Shown here piece after piece: positions 58,554 to 64,000 of a stretch of 64,000 nucleotides of DNA; positions within the stretch are counted from its first letter, which is position 1; every line of letters starts with the position of its first letter. The DNA comes from Chersky-840 sp050011815. Its GTDB lineage: Bacteria; Actinomycetota; Acidimicrobiia; Acidimicrobiales; UBA8190. The notes beneath the pieces were generated by a model. It was not told the DNA's origin. It searched no databases and was given only the letters and a program-made list of their open reading frames with translations. The stretch spans positions 61,312-125,311 of the forward strand of contig JBEKIJ010000005.1 in NCBI GenBank assembly GCA_050011815.1, written 5' to 3'. Both the position numbers and the translations under genes were made by a program.

Positions 58554-59675
58554 CTGCGGCCACCTCTGCTGTCCGCCGTCCTCATCGTCCGGGATGAGGC
58601 GAAATTTCTGGGCGGGTGTCTGGCATCGCTGTCCGGGATCGTCGACGAGGTCGTGGTGGTCGACACGGGATCGGTCGACGAGACCCCCGAAATCGCCCGT
58701 CAATTCGGAGTCGAGGTAATTCACCATCCGTGGCGGGAGGACTTCTCCGAAGCCCGCAACGTTTCCCTCGACCAAGCCCGTGGTGAGTGGATCCTCTACA
58801 TCGACGCCGACGAGCGGCTCGTCGACGCCCGACGAGCGTATGTCGAGGAGCTTCTTCTCGACGCCGAAGAGGTCGCCTTTCGCCTCTTCCTGCGGCCCCG
58901 GGTGAACGCCACGCCCTACCGGGAGCACCGGCTGTGGCGCAACGACCCCCGCATCCGGTTCGAAGGCGTCATCCACGAGAGGGTCGTCCCGGCCATCGAG
59001 CGGGTTGCCCGGGAGGACGGGCGCGCCATCGGCAAGGCCGATCTCATGCTCCAGCACCTCGGCTACGAGGGCGACCAGACGAAGAAGCATCAGCGCAATC
59101 TGCCCCTCCTGCGCCGGCAGTCGCAGATCGATCCCGAGAATCTGTTCGTGTGGAACCATCTGGGGCGGATCCTCGAAGCCCTGGGCCAGACCGAGGAAGC
59201 CGAAGCGGCGCTGACCCGTGCCATCGAGACCGCTCGTCCGATCGACCCGCTCCATCCGATGGACCGCCTGGTATGTCTGTCGTTCGGCGATCTGATCCGA
59301 CTCCGCAATGCACGCGGGGCGGACACCACCGAGCTGTTGGCCGAGGCGTTGGCCCTCTTCCCCGACAACTGCCTGCTCTTGCTGTTCGAGGCGCGGCGAT
59401 TGATCGACGACGAGGACTACGTCGCCGCCATCAAGGTGCTCGACCAGATCCTCAGCTTCGACTGGGCCACCGACACAGGCGAGCCGATGGCCTATGACGC
59501 TCAGATCGTGGGGGAGTTTCCCTGGAGCGAGAAAGCGCTGTGCCTGTTCCGGATGGGCGAGTACGCGGAGGCGGCCGAGGCCTACGCGGCTGCGGCGCGG
59601 TGCGCGCCCGACGACCCCTCGTACCCGGTAAAGGGCAGGCTGGCGCTGGCGCGGGCCCGGCGACTCGACACATAG
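58554..59675 (+). CDS. GT2 glycosyltransferase with TPR-like C-terminus, apparent CTG start
   Basis: A protein of about 373 residues. The GT2 core is LLSAVLIVRDEAKFLGGCLA, VVVVDTGSVDETPEIA and WILYIDADERLVDA (metal-binding DXD). The C-terminal half is helical with TPR-like repeats (HLGRILEALGQTEEAEAALT, FRMGEYAEAAEAYAAAARCA). This WcaA/SunS-like plan occurs in glycosyltransferases that act on peptides or polysaccharides. Between the in-frame TGA at 58500 and the GTG at 58653 there is no ATG, GTG or TTG. The GTG at 58653 would delete the first strand of the fold. A CTG at 58554, eight bases after AGGAG, restores it (MRPPLLSAVL), so I propose CTG initiation or a sequence error. Confidence 0.82.
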   Translation: MRPPLLSAVLIVRDEAKFLGGCLASLSGIVDEVVVVDTGSVDETPEIARQFGVEVIHHPWREDFSEARNVSLDQARGEWILYIDADERLVDARRAYVEELLLDAEEVAFRLFLRPRVNATPYREHRLWRNDPRIRFEGVIHERVVPAIERVAREDGRAIGKADLMLQHLGYEGDQTKKHQRNLPLLRRQSQIDPENLFVWNHLGRILEALGQTEEAEAALTRAIETARPIDPLHPMDRLVCLSFGDLIRLRNARGADTTELLAEALALFPDNCLLLLFEARRLIDDEDYVAAIKVLDQILSFDWATDTGEPMAYDAQIVGEFPWSEKALCLFRMGEYAEAAEAYAAAARCAPDDPSYPVKGRLALARARRLDT

Positions 59676-59716
59676 GCCACGTCCAGTTTTCGGCGTGTCG
59701 AAGTAAGGTCGAGGCC

Positions 59717-60238
59717 ATGGAAGCCTCAAGGTTGACAGTCGAAGATCGGATCGACATCGACGATCTCCTGACGCGCTACGCCTCGGCGATCGACGGTCGT
59801 GACTTCGCACTCCTCGACACGGTGTTCCTCCACGATGCCCATCTCGACTACCGCTCGGCCGGTGGCGTGGCCGGCGACTATCCCGAGGTACGCCGGTGGC
59901 TCGAAGAGGTATTGACCGTGTTCGACGTGATGCAACATCACGTCCTCAATCGCGTCGTTCGCCACAACGGCAGCGAGGTGCGCGCCACCTCGAACTTCTT
60001 GAACGTCAATGTCCTGGAGATCGCCGGGACTCCGTGGATCTTCAAGGTCGGCGGCCGATACCACGACAGGCTGGTCATCGAGGGCGGAACGTGGCGGATC
60101 GCGGCGCGGATCGAGGACACCCTGTGGTGGGAGAATCCGATGCCGGGGCTGCCCGTAACCCCGGTTCCGGTTCCCGGCCTGCTCGACTCGGTGCCACCGT
60201 GGGTGCTGGCGACAGGCGCAACGGCACCGACGATCTGA
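59717..60238 (+). CDS. SnoaL/NTF2-like protein
   Basis: A 173-residue alpha+beta-barrel protein. LTVEDRIDIDDLLTRYASAI and VFLHDAHLDYRSAGG are the typical SnoaL_4 opening. HHVLNRVVRHNGSEVRATSN and IEGGTWRIAARIEDTLWWEN follow. Members are isomerases, dehydratases or ligand-binding proteins of small hydrophobic molecules; the substrate is unknown. The ATG at 59717 was chosen because it is the first before the family sequence. It is 41 bases after the GT2 gene and may be in the same transcript. Confidence 0.85.
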   Translation: MEASRLTVEDRIDIDDLLTRYASAIDGRDFALLDTVFLHDAHLDYRSAGGVAGDYPEVRRWLEEVLTVFDVMQHHVLNRVVRHNGSEVRATSNFLNVNVLEIAGTPWIFKVGGRYHDRLVIEGGTWRIAARIEDTLWWENPMPGLPVTPVPVPGLLDSVPPWVLATGATAPTI

Positions 60239-60259
60239 CCGGTACGCCGCTCGCGTCTT

Positions 60260-60273
60260 GGGACTTTCGGCCC
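60260..60273. promoter_or_regulatory. Dormancy (DevR-type) box upstream of YVTN protein gene
   Basis: GGGACTTTCGGCCC is a full match to GGGACYTTYGRCCC. It lies 190-203 bases before the chosen start of the propeller protein and 22 bases after the SnoaL-like stop. It is about 22 kb from the nearest other box. Confidence 0.55.
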
Positions 60274-60462
60274 TAGCGGTCCCAGCCCGTGCGTGACAGC
60301 CTCGACCGGTGGGAGCACACCAGTAGCTCCCTACAGGCGTTCGGGCGACGTCGCACCGCATGCGGTGTGGAAGTACTCACCTGGACACCCGGTGCCCCCC
60401 AACGGCGCTGTATCACCATCACGGCAGTGAACCCCCCGACGAACAACAGAGGTGTGCGCCCC

Positions 60463-62346
60463 ATGGCCAGGAGACTCAAAACCGTAGACAACGCCGACGC
60501 TCGCGAAAACCGCCGACGCACCCGCGGTCCCCGGCATGTGGTCTCCGCAGTGGGCCGGCTCACGTTGATGGCTGCGTTGGTGATCAGCACCGTCGGCCTC
60601 GTTGCCGCCGTTGCTGCGAGTGCTCCCGTCGCCGACGCCGCCTCAGCCCCGAGTGTCCCGACGGCCTACGTGGTCAACAACGGCAATAGCACGGTCACCC
60701 CCGTCGCCATCGCCACCAATGCTCTCGGCACCCCGATCCCGCTGACCACCGGGGCGGCACCGGCGGCCATCGCCATCACCCCCAACGGTCAGACCGCCTA
60801 TGTCGCCAACAACGCCAACAGCACGGTCACGCCCGTCGCCACCGCCACCAATACAGCGGGAACCCCGATCGCGCTCGCCAGTGGCGCGGGGCCGGCGGCC
60901 ATCGCCATCACCCCCAACGGCAAGACCGCCTACGTGGCCAATGCTGGCAATAGCACCGTGACTCCCATCACCATCGCCACCAATACGGCGGGAACCCCGA
61001 TCACACTCGCCGCGGGCAACCTCTTCGCCATCGCCATCACTCCCAACGGTCAGACGGCCTACGTGACCAACACCAACACCGGGACGGTGACTCCCATCGC
61101 CATCGCCACCAATACGGCGGGAACCCCGATCACGGTCGGGGGTGGAGCCGATCCGGCCGGTATCGCCATCACGCCGAACGGTCTGACCGCCTACGTGGCA
61201 AGTGCTGTCGTCGGCACGTTGACCCCCATCACCCTCGCCACGGGAGTCGTCGGGACGCCGATCACGATTCCGGGCGGGGTCAACCCCGTGGGCGTCGCCA
61301 TCACCCCGAACGGCAAGACCGCCTACGTCACCGACACGACCTCGAACACGGTGACCCCCGTCACCCTCGCCACCAGTGCCGCCGGCACCCCGATCTCTCT
61401 CGGGAGCGTGACCACTCCGTATGCGATCGCCATCACGCCGGACGGCAGCACCGCCTACGTCACTGACTTCGGCTCCAACGCCATCTCGGTCATCGCCACG
61501 GCCACCAACACTGCGGGTGCTCCCATCGCACTCGCCACCGGGGCGCAGCCCATCGCCGTCGCCATCACCCCCGCCGTGACGAAGGGCTACCGCATGGTGG
61601 GCTCCGACGGCGGGGTCTTCACCTTCGGGGGCAGCCCCTATGAAGGGTCGCTGCCCGCGCTCGGTGTCCACGTGACCGACATCGTGCGTGAGATCCCGTC
61701 CCCTTCCGGCAACGGCTATCTCCTCATCGGTTCCGACGGGGGCGTGTTCGCCTTCGGTGATGCCGCCTACAAGGGATCTGTGCCGGCGCTCGGTGTCCAC
61801 GTGACCGACATCGTGGCGGCGATGTCGTCACCCGACGGCAACGGCTATCTCCTCATCGGTTCCGACGGGGGCGTGTTCGCCTTCGGTGATGCCGTCTACG
61901 AGGGCTCTCTGCCCGCCCTGGGCGTCCATGTGCACGACATCGTCGGTGCGGTGCGGTCCTCTGACGGCGGTGGCTATCTCCTGGTGGGTGCCGACGGCGG
62001 GATCTTCTCCTTCGGTGACGCCAGCTACCAGGGTTCGCTTCCCGCCCTCGGTGTGCACGTGACTGACATTGTCGGCGTGGTGCGCTCGGCCGCCGCCGGG
62101 AGCTATCTCCTGGTGGGTGCCGACGGCGGGATCTTCTCCTTCGGCGGTGCCGGCTACCAGGGTTCGCTCCCCGCCCTCGGTGTGCACGTGAACGACATCG
62201 TTGCCGCGGTGCGGTCCTCTGACGGCGGGGGATATCTCCTCGTGGGTGCCGACGGTGGTGCCTTCGCCTTCGGCGACGCCCTTTACAGCGGGTCGCTTCC
62301 CGCCCTCGGTGTCAACGTGCACAACATCGTGAACGCCGGCGGGTAA
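60463..62346 (+). CDS. Secreted YVTN beta-propeller protein with DGGVFAFGDA repeats
   Basis: A 627-residue exported protein. The signal region is Arg-rich, then TLMAALVISTVGLVAAVAAS. Residues of about 60-360 are seven or so YVTN-type blades of 43-44 residues (AITPNGQTAYVANNANSTVT). The rest is six or so 43-residue units of the type GYLLIGSDGGVFAFGDA followed by YKGSVPALGVHVTDIV. The second repeat is widespread in Acidimicrobiia-like surface proteins. The whole is probably a cell-wall or secreted binding protein. The ATG has AGAGGTG ahead; a GTG at 60427 is an alternative. Confidence 0.85.
   Translation: MARRLKTVDNADARENRRRTRGPRHVVSAVGRLTLMAALVISTVGLVAAVAASAPVADAASAPSVPTAYVVNNGNSTVTPVAIATNALGTPIPLTTGAAPAAIAITPNGQTAYVANNANSTVTPVATATNTAGTPIALASGAGPAAIAITPNGKTAYVANAGNSTVTPITIATNTAGTPITLAAGNLFAIAITPNGQTAYVTNTNTGTVTPIAIATNTAGTPITVGGGADPAGIAITPNGLTAYVASAVVGTLTPITLATGVVGTPITIPGGVNPVGVAITPNGKTAYVTDTTSNTVTPVTLATSAAGTPISLGSVTTPYAIAITPDGSTAYVTDFGSNAISVIATATNTAGAPIALATGAQPIAVAITPAVTKGYRMVGSDGGVFTFGGSPYEGSLPALGVHVTDIVREIPSPSGNGYLLIGSDGGVFAFGDAAYKGSVPALGVHVTDIVAAMSSPDGNGYLLIGSDGGVFAFGDAVYEGSLPALGVHVHDIVGAVRSSDGGGYLLVGADGGIFSFGDASYQGSLPALGVHVTDIVGVVRSAAAGSYLLVGADGGIFSFGGAGYQGSLPALGVHVNDIVAAVRSSDGGGYLLVGADGGAFAFGDALYSGSLPALGVNVHNIVNAGG
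61585..62330 (+). repeat. Tandem 129-bp units within the YVTN protein gene
   Basis: Units beginning GGCTATCTC recur at 61714, 61843 and 61972 (129 bases apart) and continue to the end of the gene. They encode GYLL(I/V)G(S/A)DGG repeats. Blocks of identical DNA, for example at 61714 and 61843, point to recent duplication. Confidence 0.75.
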
Positions 62347-62389
62347 GCCTCCGGCATCTGACCCCGGCTGGCCGGCCTCGGTGCCGAGC

Positions 62390-64000
62390 TCAGCCGAGGT
62401 CGCGTAGCGCTGAGACGGGCGAGAGTCGCGCCGCCCGCCATGCCCCGGCGAGGCCGGCCACCATGCCACCGAGAATGGCGATGAGGGCCGCCACGATCAC
62501 CGTGAGCGCCGAGATCGACGTGTGCAGTTTCACGACCTGCCCGGCGGCCGAGGCTGCGGCTGTGGTGGCGTGGAGGAGGCCGCTGGCCGACGAGGAGCCG
62601 ACCGCCACCCCGGTGGTGGTGTAGGTGAGGGTCGGGCCGAAGGTGTTGACCGCGGCGCACACCCCCACACCGACCAGCACGCCGAGGGCGGCGCCCACGA
62701 TCCCGATGCCCGTCATCTCGGCCAAGATCTGCGCCACGACGCGGCCACGGGACCATCCCACGGCCCGGAGGGTCCCGATCTCGCGCACCCGCTTCGAGAT
62801 GTTGGCCATCGTCAGCAAGGCGGCGATCAGCAAGGCCGCGGCGAGGATGATGATCCCGAGGGCAACCCCGAGGTCCGATGCCAGCTTCTTGGCGTTCGAC
62901 AGGCTGCCTGTCACCTGGCCGGCGAGCTGCTTGGAAGTGAGCACGGTCGCCCCGGGGAGCTCCTTCTTGATCGCGGCGGCCACGGTGTTCACGTCGGTCG
63001 ACTTGGCCACCTTCACGAGGACCTCGTTGATCCGGCTGGACTGCGAGGCGCTTGCCTGCAGAGTGTTGAGGTCGAAGTAGATGTCCGAGACGTCACCGGT
63101 GAGCGTGGGATTCACGAGACCGACGACCTTGTACGCGGTCTTGTCGATGGTGAGCTCCTGACCCACCTTGATGTCGTTGGTGCTGGCGTAGGCCGTGCTC
63201 ACCAGGATCTCGTGGCTCGGGGTCGAGGTGAACCAGGTGCCCTTGACGAGTTGTGCCTTGGTGATGAGCCCCGAGCTCGAATTGGACGGGTTCACCCCGG
63301 CCACGGTGTAGCTCTTGGTGGTGGTGTTGGTCGAAGGCGGGTTCAGTACTTTGGTGATGGTCTGCTCGGGTACGACCACCTTGGTGAGGTACTGCTGGTA
63401 CTGCGGGGGAAGGCAGGCCAAGAAGGCGCTCCCGAACCGGCTGTTCAAGATGGAGACGGCGATCCCGATCTCCCCGCCCACACCGCCGCCGCCACCACCG
63501 CCACCCGCAACACCGGGGCCTCCGCTTCCGGGGCCTGCTCCGGAGTTCCCGGCGGGGCCCGTTCCCGGGGCGCCACCGCCCGAGGCCGGTGCCGTCGTGG
63601 CCGTGGTCGAGCCGCTGTCAAAAGCGCCACTGTTCTCGAAGCAGGTCCGGATCGAGGCGATCTGGGCGGCCGTGGGGGGAGACGGCGTCACCGTCTTGGT
63701 GATGGTCTGCCCACCGGTGGTCACGGTGTCGGTGATCGTCGGCACCGTCCCTGTCTCGTGCAGTGCCTGGAGCGAAAGCGCCGGCACGGCCCCTTGGACT
63801 CCTTTGATCTTGGCCACGTCGGACACCGCCGCCTGGGGGAAGGTGATGAGGGTGCCGGGCACGAAGAAGTCGTAGGTGAACTGCGTCCCCGGCGGCCCGA
63901 GCTTGGCGAGGTCGGTGATGACCGAGGAGTTGTTGTCCGTCAGGGCCGTCTCGTCGGAGGTGTTGAGCCCCCCGTTGCCCGAATTCGCCCTGAAGAAGCC
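62390..64000 (-). CDS. ABC transporter permease, FtsX/MacB type (partial, 5' end outside window)
   Basis: The frame is open to the window edge (536 residues seen). An extracytoplasmic region with a Gly-rich insert (around 63480-63600) and a MacB-like periplasmic domain (LIDK-like text replaced here by VGQELTIDKTAYKVVGLVNP) precede the FtsX domain. The FtsX domain has three TM segments, beginning GIIILAAALLIAALLTMANI, and the coupling motif KRVREIGTLRAVGWSRGRVV. It ends LAGAWRAARLSPVSALRDLG, the normal C-terminus. Such permeases work with an ATPase to move lipoproteins or peptides or to act mechanically. The ATPase gene, if linked, would lie beyond position 64000. Confidence 0.88.
   Translation of the reverse strand, partial: GFFRANSGNGGLNTSDETALTDNNSSVITDLAKLGPPGTQFTYDFFVPGTLITFPQAAVSDVAKIKGVQGAVPALSLQALHETGTVPTITDTVTTGGQTITKTVTPSPPTAAQIASIRTCFENSGAFDSGSTTATTAPASGGGAPGTGPAGNSGAGPGSGGPGVAGGGGGGGGVGGEIGIAVSILNSRFGSAFLACLPPQYQQYLTKVVVPEQTITKVLNPPSTNTTTKSYTVAGVNPSNSSSGLITKAQLVKGTWFTSTPSHEILVSTAYASTNDIKVGQELTIDKTAYKVVGLVNPTLTGDVSDIYFDLNTLQASASQSSRINEVLVKVAKSTDVNTVAAAIKKELPGATVLTSKQLAGQVTGSLSNAKKLASDLGVALGIIILAAALLIAALLTMANISKRVREIGTLRAVGWSRGRVVAQILAEMTGIGIVGAALGVLVGVGVCAAVNTFGPTLTYTTTGVAVGSSSASGLLHATTAAASAAGQVVKLHTSISALTVIVAALIAILGGMVAGLAGAWRAARLSPVSALRDLG

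Noticed and set aside
1..64000. Many long open frames opposite or shifted to the genes listed
   Set aside because: Typical of very GC-rich DNA; they lack family motifs and have unnatural Arg/Pro/Ala-rich composition.
1..64000. CRISPR array, insertion sequence, prophage or integrative element
   Set aside because: No spaced direct repeats, transposase, integrase or phage gene was recognised; the tandem repeats found are within coding sequence or a short microsatellite.

Overview
This window is about 64 kb of GC-rich DNA (intergenic sequence included) in which genes often start with GTG, Shine-Dalgarno motifs are clear and spacing is tight. The gene families point to a high-GC Gram-positive actinobacterium. 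These include WS/DGAT acyltransferases, a DevR/DevS-type two-component system, FtsX permeases, PqqD-like proteins, an ECF41-type sigma factor, and the 'DGGVFAFGDA' repeat protein. I would guess the Acidimicrobiia lineage. No rRNA, tRNA, CRISPR array, insertion sequence or prophage was recognised.

Layout. 1-3.7 kb holds an EAL-domain remnant, an NmrA/DUF2867 dehydrogenase, an SRPBCC protein and an SDR. 3.8-12.4 kb holds a b6-type cytochrome b with a large extracytoplasmic insert, a flavodoxin, two universal stress proteins, a two-TM protein, a GNAT/ADP-forming acyl-CoA synthetase fusion, a PNPOx-fold protein and a CBS protein. 12.9-18.4 kb is a complete arginine deiminase operon: permease, dimethylargininase-like hydrolase, arginine deiminase, ornithine carbamoyltransferase and carbamate kinase. 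18.5-34.9 kb holds a zinc alcohol dehydrogenase, a Mg-type P-ATPase, two WS/DGATs around a divergent DevS-like kinase and DevR-like regulator, an MFS carrier, an acyl-CoA ligase, a trehalose-type glycosyltransferase and two tandem PNPOx proteins. 35-46.8 kb holds a beta-phosphoglucomutase-like HAD, a GbsR/MarR regulator with a DHA2 exporter, an orphan membrane sensor, a CHASE-GGDEF cyclase, a lipoprotein, a GntR pair, and an ECF sigma factor with an AhpD/CMD partner. 46.8-60.2 kb holds a sulfotransferase and DUF1214 pair, an HD-GYP/FN3 protein, four glycosyltransferases, a MaoC pair, a PqqD-like protein and a Tat-exported NQYGYNNTYP repeat protein. 60.3-64 kb holds a YVTN propeller protein and a truncated FtsX permease.

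The main observation is regulatory. A 14-bp dyad, approximately GGGACYTTYGRCCC, recurs in the non-coding DNA upstream of many genes between 6.7 and 38.4 kb, and once more at 60.26 kb. It resembles the mycobacterial DevR/DosR dormancy box. The window also encodes a DevR-like regulator whose recognition helix (AEKTVKNYVS) matches what I recall of DevR. The likely targets are the classes found in the mycobacterial dormancy regulon: universal stress proteins, CBS and PNPOx proteins, a P-type ATPase, triacylglycerol synthases and an MFS carrier. They are joined here by anaerobic arginine fermentation. I infer a hypoxia/dormancy island in which ATP from arginine, storage lipid, redox proteins and cation transport are switched on together.

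The second area of interest is 51.9-60.2 kb, a cell-surface or peptide-glycosylation-like locus. One of its glycosyltransferases has no ATG, GTG or TTG available and appears to start at CTG.
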